From an uncultured Clostridia bacterium (GTDB lineage: Bacteria > Bacillota > Clostridia > Christensenellales > Borkfalkiaceae), in assembly GCA_934272745.1 (NCBI GenBank), contig CAKQSI010000027.1, positions 1 to 26,799 of the forward strand: a stretch of 26,799 nt of DNA, written 5' to 3'. The notes under the pieces are model-generated. The model was not told the origin of the DNA and did not search any database. It worked only from the letters and a program-made list of their open reading frames with translations. The stretch's first letter is position 1. Each line of letters opens with the position of its first letter. The position numbers and the translations under genes are program-made. Below are positions 1 through 6,140 of the stretch, piece by piece.

Positions 1-51
1 GAAGGCGGCAGAACGGTTGGTTCCGGCGTCGCCCGGAAAATCATTAAATAA
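1..51 (+). CDS. tuf: Elongation factor Tu, last 16 codons (partial)
   Basis: The window opens in frame with a peptide reading EGGRTVGSGVARKIIK and a TAA stop at 49-51. EF-Tu proteins end in a strongly conserved FAIREGGRTVG(A/S)GVV.KII. tail, so this is the C-terminus of domain 3 of the translation GTPase that delivers aminoacyl-tRNA to the ribosome. The rest of the gene lies upstream of the window. It cannot be decided from here whether this is the true gene end or itself another copy of the tandem repeat that follows. A hairpin terminator begins 28 bases after the stop. Confidence 0.8.
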   Translation, partial: EGGRTVGSGVARKIIK

Positions 52-78
52 GTTATCTTACGGTAATTTATCGTAAAC

Positions 79-116
79 AAGGCTCTTCCCGCAAGGGAAG
101 GGCCTTGTTATATATC
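79..116 (+). terminator. tuf terminator, copy 1
   Basis: A 12-base stem (AAGGCTCTTCCC with GGGAAGGGCCTT, one mismatch) closes a GCAA tetraloop at 91-94 and is followed by the T/A-rich run TTGTTATATAT. It lies just after the EF-Tu stop and fits an intrinsic terminator. Confidence 0.7.
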
Positions 117-157
117 AAAAAGGGAAAATCCGGGCGAAAACGCGCAGAATTTGCCCT

Positions 158-223
158 CGTTTCGCTATTCGTGAAGGCGGCAGAACGGTTGGTTCCGGCG
201 CCGCCCGGAAAATCATCAAATAA
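158..223 (+). pseudogene. tuf 3' fragment, copy 2
   Basis: In-frame codons for RFAIREGGRTVGSGAARKII followed by K and TAA at 221-223. There is one amino-acid change (V to A) relative to copy 1. No start codon or ribosome binding site precedes it and the upstream frame is unrelated to EF-Tu, so it is a gene-end duplicate without coding function. Confidence 0.75.
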
Positions 224-250
224 TTGATCTAACGGTAATTTATCGTAAAC

Positions 251-288
251 AAGGCTCTTCCCGTAAGGGAAGGGCCTTATTATATACC
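251..288 (+). terminator. tuf terminator, copy 2
   Basis: Same hairpin as copy 1 with loop GTAA instead of GCAA, followed by ATTATATACC. It adds a second stop signal 172 bases downstream of the first. Confidence 0.6.
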
Positions 289-329
289 CAAAAGGGAAAA
301 TCCGGGCGAAAAGGCGCTACATATACACC

Positions 330-395
330 CGTTTCGCTATTCGTGAAGGCGGCAGAACGGTTGGTTCCGGCGTCGCCCGGAAAATCATTAAATAA
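330..395 (+). pseudogene. tuf 3' fragment, copy 3
   Basis: Third copy of the last EF-Tu codons, from RFAIR at 330 to TAA at 393-395. From 345 it is identical to copy 1 through the stop and into the spacer. It has no start codon and is not expected to be translated. Confidence 0.75.
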
Positions 396-423
396 GTTAT
401 CTTACGGTAATTTATCGTAAAAC

Positions 424-457
424 AAGGCTCTTCCCGCAAGGGAAGGGCCCGGTTTTT
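424..457 (+). terminator. tuf terminator, copy 3
   Basis: Same hairpin core (AAGGCTCTTCCC, GCAA loop, GGGAAGGGCC) but the outer end of the right arm is changed to CCGG and a clean run of five T follows. This is the last copy of the array. Confidence 0.6.
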
Positions 458-459
458 GT

Positions 460-488
460 ATAAAGAAAACCACCGGCTAAGCCGGTGG
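460..488 (-). terminator. Terminator of the ABC exporter operon
   Basis: A perfect 8-bp stem CCACCGGC (470-477) and GCCGGTGG (481-488) with a 3-base loop. On the minus strand it is followed by TTTTCTTTA, as expected about 105 bases beyond the permease stop. On the plus strand it is followed by ATAACTTTTT, so it may also stop leftover transcription from tuf. Confidence 0.65.
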
Positions 489-592
489 ATAACTTTTTGT
501 CGATTGTTGCCGATCATCGATCGGTAAAGAACCGAAGCGCTTGCGACAGAGGGGGAAAATGAAATGCCCCGGTAAAGGTAAAAAGCGGTCGA

Positions 593-1348
593 TCAGACGT
601 CGCGTTTACGGAAAAGGATACCGGAAAGCACGGCGAATACTACAACGTACGCGAGTGCGAGGAGACAACTGAACAGCACGGTTTTACTCGTTATGGTGCC
701 GGCTACGGTCAATTCGTCAATGGCGTTGGAAAGCGTATATCTCGTAATGCTCCACTTTTTATTGATTTTGACCACAAAGGAATCGCCGAATGCGGCAAGT
801 AATTGAACTACGGACGGGATCAACAGAACGGAGGCAATGGAACCGCCGGTTTTTTTGAACAGCGTCGCGAACGAAAAGAAAACTGCTCCGTATGCAAGGA
901 ATACTGCCAGTTGCGCCAGAAGCGTAACCGCCAGCCGCGCGGGCGCCGTTCCTTTTTTAAAGAAAATCAACCCGCAGATAAAGTTCGTACCGCACGTTGC
1001 GACAAAAAACAAGGTGACGCACAGTTCGACGATCAAAAATTTTACGGCAAAAACCGCAGAGCGGCGATATCCTCTTCCGTACACAACTTTAATGGTGCCG
1101 CAATTAAAGTCTTCCAGCATAAACAAAGCGATGAAAATGCCGAAGCAAAGAGAGGTACTGCTGTACGACGCAGAATCGCGCAACATCGAAAATGCCGTAA
1201 CGACTTCATCCCACGGTTCCGGACCCGTTGATTGCGTATACAGGAAAAACGCCTGAATTATGATCGGCACTAAAGAAATAAAGAGCAGAATATAGAAACT
1301 TTTCGACTGAAACAGTTTCCGGAATTCAAAAGCAAATAAATTTTTCAT
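593..1348 (-). CDS. ABC exporter membrane subunit (BcrB/ABC-2 type)
   Basis: Permease half of a two-gene ABC exporter. The protein has about six predicted membrane helices, the first near residues 15-37 after a short basic stretch, and ends in RKRDV. The N-terminus FEFRKLFQSKSFY is typical of ABC-2 permeases paired with BcrA-like ATPases, which often export or protect against peptide antibiotics. An in-frame GTG at 1357 overlaps the ATPase stop. I prefer the ATG at 1348 because a GGAG sits 8 bases before it. Translation is probably coupled to the ATPase. The substrate cannot be told from the sequence. Confidence 0.85.
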   Translation of the reverse strand: MKNLFAFEFRKLFQSKSFYILLFISLVPIIIQAFFLYTQSTGPEPWDEVVTAFSMLRDSASYSSTSLCFGIFIALFMLEDFNCGTIKVVYGRGYRRSAVFAVKFLIVELCVTLFFVATCGTNFICGLIFFKKGTAPARLAVTLLAQLAVFLAYGAVFFSFATLFKKTGGSIASVLLIPSVVQLLAAFGDSFVVKINKKWSITRYTLSNAIDELTVAGTITSKTVLFSCLLALAYVVVFAVLSGILFRKRDV

Positions 1349-1353
1349 ATGCG

Positions 1354-2244
1354 TCACTCCATCTTCTCGATAAAATACGCTTCTGCGTCGCTGCGTACGG
1401 AGGTCAGTTCGGTGACTTCGATCCCTCTTAAAACCAGGAGCGCGTTGATTTTACTGGCATACTTTGTGGCGTTTTTCACAAACACGTCCTCTTTTCCCAC
1501 AATGATGTCCTCTTTCGGCAACCTGCCGTATAATTGCGCCGCCGCTTTGTCCGGTGTGGGCGTGCCGATTTTCAGCCCGTCCGCCGCGCGGGAGGAAAAC
1601 TCTTTTTCGGTAATTTCTTCTACCAATATACCGTCTTTGATAATGCCGTATCTGGTGACGATTTTTGCAAGTTCGTCGATCAGGTGACTGGAAATGAGAA
1701 AGGTCACGCCGCGTTCCTTGTTCAGTCGCAGAATAACGTCGCGCACAGACTTGATTCCTTCCGGATCCAGCCCGTTGATCGGCTCGTCCAGGATCATAAA
1801 ATCCGGATTTCCCAAAAGGGCGATGGCAATACCGAGGCGTTGGCGCATCCCCAGCGAAAATTTCCCCGCCTTTTTATTCCCGGTATGGTCCAGCTCGACA
1901 AGGCGCAGAATTTCGCGGATCTCCTCTTCCGTGCCGCCGGAAAGCAGGGCAAAGCGCCGCAGATTTTCGTAAGCGGAACAGCCCGGATAAAGCCCGGGAT
2001 TTTCGATCAGGGAGCCGATTTTTTTGCGCGCTTGTTCGGGGTTTTCTCCGCCGAACAGTTCGATCTGTCCTTCGGTCGGCGTAGTCAGCCCCAATACCAT
2101 TTTCATCAGCGTGGTTTTCCCCGCGCCGTTTTTGCCGATAAATCCGTAAATGTCGCCGCGTTCTACAGTCATACTCACGCGGTTTACCGCAAGTTTTTCC
2201 CGATATCGTTTGGTAAGATCGGTCGTTTTTAAGACGGGTTCCAT
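1354..2244 (-). CDS. ABC exporter ATP-binding subunit (BcrA-like)
   Basis: A 296-residue ATPase driving the adjacent permease. Walker A is GKNGAGKTT (residues 37-45), the signature is SLGMRQ (130-135), Walker B is FMILDE (149-154) and the switch histidine is H187. The signature SLGM.QRLGIA.AL and the C-terminal tail of about 90 residues after the nucleotide-binding core are typical of BcrA-type exporters (bacitracin and lantibiotic resistance or self-protection, and many of unknown substrate). The start is well set by AGGAG five bases before the ATG. A consensus promoter lies about 110 bases upstream, and no regulator or two-component pair is adjacent. Confidence 0.92.
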   Translation of the reverse strand: MEPVLKTTDLTKRYREKLAVNRVSMTVERGDIYGFIGKNGAGKTTLMKMVLGLTTPTEGQIELFGGENPEQARKKIGSLIENPGLYPGCSAYENLRRFALLSGGTEEEIREILRLVELDHTGNKKAGKFSLGMRQRLGIAIALLGNPDFMILDEPINGLDPEGIKSVRDVILRLNKERGVTFLISSHLIDELAKIVTRYGIIKDGILVEEITEKEFSSRAADGLKIGTPTPDKAAAQLYGRLPKEDIIVGKEDVFVKNATKYASKINALLVLRGIEVTELTSVRSDAEAYFIEKME

Positions 2245-2354
2245 AATTTCTCCTAAGTTTCACTTTTATCCGGCGGGGACAGGACAATCCGTATGCCGTC
2301 AGATTTTCCGCACGGGGCGGAAAGGTTTCCGCACGTTTGTGCAGGTTCTTCCAT

Positions 2355-2383
2355 ATTATATTAAAACAGGGCGGAATTGTCAA
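2355..2383 (-). promoter_or_regulatory. Sigma-A promoter of the ABC exporter
   Basis: On the minus strand TTGACA (2378-2383), a 17-base spacer and TATAAT (2355-2360), an exact match to the housekeeping consensus. It gives an expected 5' UTR of about 100 bases before the ATPase start. Confidence 0.85.
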
Positions 2384-2482
2384 CGACTGAGAAGGATTGT
2401 TGCCATTCGGGCGCCGAAAATAATTTTTCCCGTCAATTTCCGGAAAACACGGGTGCGCCTCGTAAAAAATTCTTTCAAAATC

Positions 2483-2511
2483 TTGCAATGAGGCAAGGGA
2501 AATGCTATAAT
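2483..2511 (+). promoter_or_regulatory. Sigma-A promoter for the leader and zinc-finger gene
   Basis: TTGCAA (2483-2488), a 17-base spacer and TATAAT (2506-2511). It is divergent from the ABC promoter, the two -35 boxes being 100 bases apart. The predicted start near 2518 leaves more than 300 bases before the confident gene at 2841. Confidence 0.8.
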
Positions 2512-2517
2512 ATGCGC

Positions 2518-2840
2518 GACAACTCCGTTTGGAGAAACCGGAGCCATGGGATTTTTCATGCGCTGCGGAAAGGAAGCGTTGCTCGGACAGGATCGGGATA
2601 ATGCCGGGCAGGATTTCCGGTCGGTGACGAGTTCCGCCGGCAAACCGGGGGATGTTTTCGTCGGATACGGCGGGCGGATTTCCTTTGGGCAGCAGGGCAG
2701 ACTTTCTATGGAAGTTTCGGGACCGCTTTCCCGCCGGCAAACAGGACGGAATAAAAAACTTCCGCAAGGGTAAAAATTCTCCTTGCGGAGCCGTAAAAAA
2801 CCAAGGAGGGCAGCCGCCCGACGCGCGTGAGGCAGGAAAA
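2518..2840 (+). other. Long GC-rich leader, possibly structured RNA
   Basis: A transcribed stretch of about 320 bases between a strong promoter and the gene at 2841. The 5' end can fold as CTCCGTTT with AAACCGGAG around a GGAG loop. GCCGGCAAAC occurs twice (near 2634 and 2732). A hairpin CCGCAAGG (2762-2769) with CCTTGCGG (2781-2788) closes the leader, but it lacks a downstream T-run on the plus strand. I matched it to no known riboswitch, 6S RNA or other RNA family. Confidence 0.35.
2546..2773 (+). CDS. Possible 75-residue protein of unknown function
   Basis: An ATG 28 bases after the predicted transcription start is preceded by GGAG motifs (2 and 11 bases upstream). It opens a 75-codon frame that closes inside the hairpin at 2762-2788. 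The peptide is glycine- and arginine-rich with no signal peptide, membrane segment or recognised motif. Codon choice is not unlike its neighbours, which mildly favours a real gene. It could equally be a chance frame in a structured leader. Confidence 0.25.
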   Translation: MGFFMRCGKEALLGQDRDNAGQDFRSVTSSAGKPGDVFVGYGGRISFGQQGRLSMEVSGPLSRRQTGRNKKLPQG

Positions 2841-3353
2841 ATGAACGATTTTATTACGGATACGAAAAAAGAAAGACCGGTCGAAAAAGGCGATATTTGC
2901 TATCACAAACTTTACGGATTCGGCGAAGTGCTGGACGTTTATCGCGATGAAAACAACCGCAACATCGTGCAATGCCGCTTTAATTCGGGCTTTCAGTACT
3001 TCAATTATCAGTATTTTACCGAAATCGTGACGCTGTTCCCCAAGGATAAGACCTTTCCTGTCTGTCCGGTCTGCGGGCAGCACCCCACCGAAACGGAAGG
3101 CGCGCCTTGCTTAGCCTGCCGGAAAAAGGCGGAGGAAGCCGCTTCTAAAACCAAGAAAAAACCCGCCGGAAAGGTGGAATCGCAGGGGTATTTCGACGAA
3201 GAAGAGGAGAATGCGGACGAGGAGTTGAATTCCTTTTATGACGAAAGGGATCTGTTCGGTCTGGAAGAAGACGACGATGACGACGATGACGCGGAAAACG
3301 AAGACGAAAAGTTCTTGCGGCACGGGTTTTCGTTCGGGGACTACAACAAATAA
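2841..3353 (+). CDS. Small barrel plus zinc-finger protein with acidic tail, unknown function
   Basis: 170 residues. Residues 13-65 (KGDICYHKLYGFGEVLDV... QYFTEIVTLFP) have the pattern of the small Tudor/SH3-like barrels seen at the C-terminus of PcrA/UvrD helicases. Then comes a CPVC...CLAC zinc-knuckle, a lysine-rich linker, and a very acidic tail including eight aspartates in a row. It is probably cytoplasmic and may bind nucleic acid or RNA polymerase, but that is inference. The start at 2841 follows a modest AGG five bases upstream. A strong AAGGAGGG near 2800 is too far away to serve it. The zinc-knuckle plus acidic tail resembles the gene at 5540-6040. Confidence 0.75.
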   Translation: MNDFITDTKKERPVEKGDICYHKLYGFGEVLDVYRDENNRNIVQCRFNSGFQYFNYQYFTEIVTLFPKDKTFPVCPVCGQHPTETEGAPCLACRKKAEEAASKTKKKPAGKVESQGYFDEEEENADEELNSFYDERDLFGLEEDDDDDDDAENEDEKFLRHGFSFGDYNK

Positions 3354-3413
3354 TTTGCCACGGCGGATTTTGCCGCCGGGCAAAGCAGAATTTTCAATCA
3401 ATAACGAATTCCG

Positions 3414-3444
3414 GAGGGGCGTGCTTAAGCGCCCCTCTTAATTT
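3414..3444 (+). terminator. Terminator after the zinc-finger gene
   Basis: An 8-bp stem GAGGGGCG (3414-3421) with CGCCCCTC (3430-3437), loop TGCTTAAG, then TTAATTTT. A weaker hairpin CGGCGG with CCGCCG at 3361-3378 precedes it without a T-run. Confidence 0.7.
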
Positions 3445-3535
3445 TCGGCTTGAAACGAGAGGTGGAAGCACGGTAATTTTTCGCGGCGCGGCCGGTGCGT
3501 ATGGTTTTGCTTCCGGACGGAAAACCCGGCGCGGA

Positions 3536-3583
3536 GGAGAAAAAAATAATTCCGCGCGGAGGGGGAAAAATAATTCCGCGCGG
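3536..3583 (+). repeat. 24-bp tandem duplication
   Basis: AAAAATAATTCCGCGCGG occurs at 3542-3559 and 3566-3583, inside two 24-base units joined by GGAG-rich sequence. Function unknown. Confidence 0.65.
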
Positions 3584-3691
3584 CGGCCGGCGGAAACAAC
3601 CACGCGCGGGGCGAACGGGCAAAAGTCTGGATCTCTATACGGTCGATTTTTGTAAAAACGTGGCGGATTTCTGCCCTTGCGCCGGAATAGA

Positions 3692-3700
3692 TTTGTCGAA
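3692..3700 (+). promoter_or_regulatory. Spo0A box upstream of spo0A
   Basis: TTTGTCGAA, a perfect match to the Spo0A-box core TGTCGAA, 280 bases before the spo0A start. A weaker GGTCGAA lies near 3761. Confidence 0.55.
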
Positions 3701-3851
3701 AATCCGGCTATAATTTTGCAAAGATTATGCGTTTTATATACAACGCGTCGGGGAAGCGCGGTCGAAAAACCCCGTATTTTGTGGGCGGAAAAGCAAAGAA
3801 AATACGGAAAAAGTATTGCTTATGCGGAAAAATGAAAAATTATTTACCAAC

Positions 3852-3860
3852 TTCGACAAA
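3852..3860 (-). promoter_or_regulatory. Spo0A box close to the spo0A promoter
   Basis: TTCGACAAA on the plus strand, which is TTTGTCGAA on the minus strand, a perfect Spo0A box about 50 bases upstream of the -35 element. It suggests autoregulation by Spo0A~P. Confidence 0.6.
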
Positions 3861-3908
3861 ATTGCAAAAGAAAAAACAAATTTAACCCTATTTTTTCCAA
3901 AAATATGC

Positions 3909-3937
3909 TTGCACATTAAGAATAATTATGATATAAT
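3909..3937 (+). promoter_or_regulatory. Sigma-A promoter of spo0A
   Basis: TTGCAC (3909-3914), a 17-base spacer and TATAAT (3932-3937). The expected start near 3944 leaves a short leader before the ribosome binding site AAGGAG. Confidence 0.75.
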
Positions 3938-3971
3938 ATTTTTACAAAATGAGAAGGAGAAGAAGTAAAAA

Positions 3972-4757
3972 ATGAGAAAGGTAATCGTTGTGGAGGATGA
4001 CGAAAAACAAAACGCCGATCTTTCGGAGTTTTTAGGCGGCACCGCGGATTATACCGTCGTCGGACGGGCGAATTCCGGACCGGACGCCGCCAGACTGATC
4101 GAAGAATTACGTCCCGACGCCGTGGTTCTGGACCTGATATTGCCGGGGTTTGACGGCTTTGCCGTCATGGACTACGTTTTCGGTAAAAACGTAAAAACGC
4201 GTTTCATCGTTGTGTCTGCTTTCGGTGCGGAAAGCATTATTGCCACGGCGATCCGCCACGGCGCGGAATATTTTTTGGTGAAACCTTTCGACCCGGCGCT
4301 GCTTCTTGCGCGGCTGAACGATATGTTTCCTAAAGAATCCGAAAAAGAGGAGATCGCCGCTGCAGACGTCGCTTCTTCTCCGGCTTATTCAGCACGGCAG
4401 CAACAGGCGCGCCAACTGGACGAAAAAATCAGCAATATTTTTATCACGGTGGGCATTCCGCCGCATATCAAAGGCTACGGATATCTCCGCGAAGGCGTGA
4501 AGATCGCCATTCAGACGCCCGCCGTCATCAATCATATCACCAAAAAACTGTACCCCATGATCGGCGAGAAGTACGACACTTCCGCCAGCAAGGTAGAACG
4601 CGCAATCCGGCACGCCATCGAAGTGGCCTGGAACCGCGGCAGGATCGAAACCATCAATTCGCTGTTCGGCGTTCGTGCCTACGTCGGCAACGAAAAGCCC
4701 ACGAACGGAGAATTTATCGCCCTCGTTGCGGACAAAATGCTGCTGGAAGGCGCGTGA
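3972..4757 (+). CDS. spo0A: Sporulation master response regulator Spo0A
   Basis: 261 residues, the usual length. The receiver domain (1-120) shows the acidic pair D9/D10, phospho-acceptor D54 in VVLDLILPGFDGF, S82 and K104 in FLVKPFDP. After a linker, the C-terminal Spo0A domain (about 152-258) carries the characteristic PPHIKGYGYLREG and the recognition helix stretch SASKVERAIRHAIEVAWNRG, then KPTNGEFIALVADK. When phosphorylated, Spo0A binds TGTCGAA boxes and commits the cell to sporulation. Such boxes are present upstream of this gene and of the gene at 5540. The AAGGAG ribosome binding site is about 12 bases before the ATG. The usual spoIVB neighbour is not on this side, so it stands alone here. 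Confidence 0.97.
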   Translation: MRKVIVVEDDEKQNADLSEFLGGTADYTVVGRANSGPDAARLIEELRPDAVVLDLILPGFDGFAVMDYVFGKNVKTRFIVVSAFGAESIIATAIRHGAEYFLVKPFDPALLLARLNDMFPKESEKEEIAAADVASSPAYSARQQQARQLDEKISNIFITVGIPPHIKGYGYLREGVKIAIQTPAVINHITKKLYPMIGEKYDTSASKVERAIRHAIEVAWNRGRIETINSLFGVRAYVGNEKPTNGEFIALVADKMLLEGA

Positions 4758-4872
4758 ACGGACCCCTCGGATAAAACGCTTTGAACCGGAAAGAGAAACC
4801 TCTTTCGGGAAAGCCGGGTTACGGGGACTCGGGGAAGGGAAGCGTTGCTTGCAAAAAAATAGGCTGAACGTT

Positions 4873-4950
4873 TTATCATTGATAGTCCGGGCATTTTTGA
4901 TCGTTGAAAGTCCGGATATCTTTGATCATTGATAGTTCGGGTATTTTTGA
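4873..4950 (+). repeat. 25-bp tandem repeat (three copies plus a decayed one)
   Basis: Cores GATAGTCCGG (4881), GAAAGTCCGG (4906) and GATAGTTCGG (4931) recur every 25 bases, each preceded by ATC(A/G)TT and followed by a T-rich end. A fourth, badly decayed unit begins near 4948. There are no spacers, so this is not a CRISPR array. Confidence 0.75.
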
Positions 4951-4974
4951 TTGTAAAATTCTGATCGTAAAAAG

Positions 4975-5009
4975 GGCGCCCGCCGCGGAAATTTTCCGCG
5001 GCGGGCGCC
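4975..5009. other. Long GC-rich hairpin
   Basis: A 14-bp perfect stem GGCGCCCGCCGCGG with CCGCGGCGGGCGCC, extended by AAA/TTT across the loop. On the plus strand it is preceded by five A but not followed by T, so by standard rules the T-run faces the minus strand, where no gene is evident. It may still stop spo0A transcripts weakly. Confidence 0.6.
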
Positions 5010-5029
5010 TGTATGCAGGGAGGATAATG

Positions 5030-5110
5030 AAAACCAAGCGGCGCCTTGCGGGAGGGTAAAACCAAGCGGCGCCTTGCGGGAGGGTAAAACCAAACGGCGC
5101 CTTGCGTGCG
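5030..5110 (+). repeat. 28-bp tandem repeat (three copies)
   Basis: Units start at 5030, 5058 and 5086 and read AAAACCAAGCGGCGCC then TTGCGGGAGGGT. The first two are identical and the third decays at its end. Each holds the palindrome GGCGCC, which also forms the ends of the hairpin just upstream. Function unknown. Confidence 0.8.
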
Positions 5111-5434
5111 GGGTGATTGTTTCGGTGGCGCTTTTGCGGGAATCGCTTTTGCAGTGCGCTTATTACGAGGGATTGCGTGGGACTGTTTTGGCAGGCGTTT
5201 TTCACGGGGACTGTTTTCAAGACGCTTTATGCGAATTTCTCTCTGCGCTGCGGCGTTTTTGTGACGGTATTTTTTTGCGAAAGCCCTTCGGAAGACAAAC
5301 GGTCTCTGGAAAATTCCCCGGTGTCGGAAAAAGAGCGGTCGGCATATTCTTTAAGAGAATGCAACGCACGCGCGTTCGGCGCTTTTAGAATAGGGCGAAA
5401 GACGGCAGCGGGGTTTTCTTTTAAAAAAGCAATT

Positions 5435-5443
5435 TTCGACAAA
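5435..5443 (-). promoter_or_regulatory. Spo0A box upstream of the gene at 5540
   Basis: TTCGACAAA on the plus strand (TTTGTCGAA on minus) ends 37 bases before a -35 element. The position is suitable for regulation by Spo0A~P. Confidence 0.5.
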
Positions 5444-5480
5444 AAAATAGAAAAAACCGTCAAAAAACTTATAAAAGTAG

Positions 5481-5509
5481 TTTACAAAACGAAGAATACC
5501 TAATATAAT
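5481..5509 (+). promoter_or_regulatory. Sigma-A promoter of the zinc-finger/veg genes
   Basis: TTTACA (5481-5486), a 17-base spacer and TATAAT (5504-5509). The predicted start near 5516 leaves a leader of about 24 bases with GGGGG before the ATG. Confidence 0.75.
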
Positions 5510-5539
5510 GTTTTCAGCAAAAATTCATGGGGGATTGCC

Positions 5540-6040
5540 ATGTCAGATTATATTAAGTGTCCGCGCTGCGACTTGAATTATATCCGGAGAGAACAGGAGT
5601 ATTGCGACGTCTGCAAAGCGGAAATGAAAGGAAAAAAATTGCTGTTTGCCAACGACGAAGAAGATGAGGGCGATGCCGAAGCCACAGAACTTTGCCCCAT
5701 CTGCAAGCAGAATTATATTCGTCCGGACGAGGAAATCTGCAAGGCTTGCCGCGAGGAAGCGGAAGCCGCCAGAGAGGACGACCTCGATATGGACAAAGAC
5801 GAGGAGTGGCGCGCCTATCTCGAAGACGAAAAGGAAGACCCCATCGGCGACGTTTCGTTTGCGGGACTGGAAGACGAAGAGGACGATTCGCTGGATTCCG
5901 ATTCCTATACGGGAGAAAAGACGGATACTTCCGCTTCTTCCGAGCCGGACGATTTTGAAATTCTTCCCATCGACGAAAAGGATTTCGAGGACGACGAAGA
6001 AGACGAGGAAGAGGAAGAAGACGAGGACGAAGACCTGTAA
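5540..6040 (+). CDS. Double zinc-knuckle protein with acidic tail, unknown function
   Basis: 166 residues. Two copies of a CPxC...CxxC unit: CPRC with CDVC in the first 30 residues, and CPIC with CKAC near residues 51-69. Both contain the motif NYIR. The last third is extremely acidic (runs of D and E). It is probably a cytoplasmic zinc-binding protein. The acidic tail could mimic nucleic acid or bind a basic partner, but this is inference. The second unit resembles the CPVC...CLAC unit of the protein at 2841-3353, so the two look like paralogues flanking spo0A. A Spo0A box and a sigma-A promoter precede it, and veg follows 100 bases downstream, probably on the same transcript. Confidence 0.8.
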   Translation: MSDYIKCPRCDLNYIRREQEYCDVCKAEMKGKKLLFANDEEDEGDAEATELCPICKQNYIRPDEEICKACREEAEAAREDDLDMDKDEEWRAYLEDEKEDPIGDVSFAGLEDEEDDSLDSDSYTGEKTDTSASSEPDDFEILPIDEKDFEDDEEDEEEEEDEDEDL

Positions 6041-6068
6041 TTCGTCCGGGGCGTCCACGGCGGGCGAA

Positions 6069-6095
6069 GCCGGCATTTTTGTCGGAAAATCCGGC
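6069..6095 (+). other. Hairpin between the zinc-finger gene and veg
   Basis: GCCGG (6069-6073) and ATTTT (6075-6079) pair with AAAAT (6086-6090) and CCGGC (6091-6095). No T-run follows, so partial termination or mRNA processing before veg is more likely than a full stop. Confidence 0.45.
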
Positions 6096-6140
6096 GGGAT
6101 TTGAATAAACGCGCCGGAAAGCGGGAAAGATTTTACCGCT

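Larger units (their letters stand above)
1..449 (+). repeat. Tandem 172-bp repeat of the tuf 3' end plus terminator (3 copies)
   Basis: Copies start at 1, 173 and 345 (period exactly 172). Each carries the final EF-Tu codons, a TAA, a short AT-rich spacer and the same hairpin terminator. Copies 1 and 2 also share the segment after the terminator (AAAGGGAAAATCCGGGCGAA), while about 17 bases just before the next coding tail differ between units. Copy 3 matches copy 1 better than copy 2 and diverges right after the hairpin. Copies 2 and 3 begin with codons for RFAIR at 158 and 330. The arrangement points to tandem duplication with partial homogenisation. Confidence 0.85.
3445..3908 (+). other. 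Gene-free upstream region of spo0A
   Basis: About 460 bases without a credible gene. The left half is GC-rich with a short tandem repeat. The right half (from about 3700) is AT-rich and holds Spo0A boxes. A lone TATAAT at 3709-3714 has no matching -35 box. Confidence 0.6.
4758..5480 (+). other. Gene-free region with short tandem repeats
   Basis: About 720 bases between spo0A and the next promoter. It holds a 25-bp repeat family, a long hairpin, a 28-bp repeat family and a Spo0A box, each listed separately. Open frames such as 5117-5503 have no ribosome binding site or recognisable product. Confidence 0.6.

Noticed and set aside
803..1256. Plus-strand frames opposite the ABC permease
   Set aside because: Shadows of the permease gene with no start signals.
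2518..2840. Known riboswitch, RNase P RNA, tmRNA or SRP RNA
   Set aside because: None of the conserved signature sequences that I know for these RNAs is present.
4873..5110. Short regular repeats as a CRISPR array
   Set aside because: Units are directly adjacent with no unique spacers, and no cas genes are nearby.
5117..5503. 128-codon plus-strand frame before the zinc-finger gene
   Set aside because: No ribosome binding site, no family, and it runs through the Spo0A box and promoter of the next gene.
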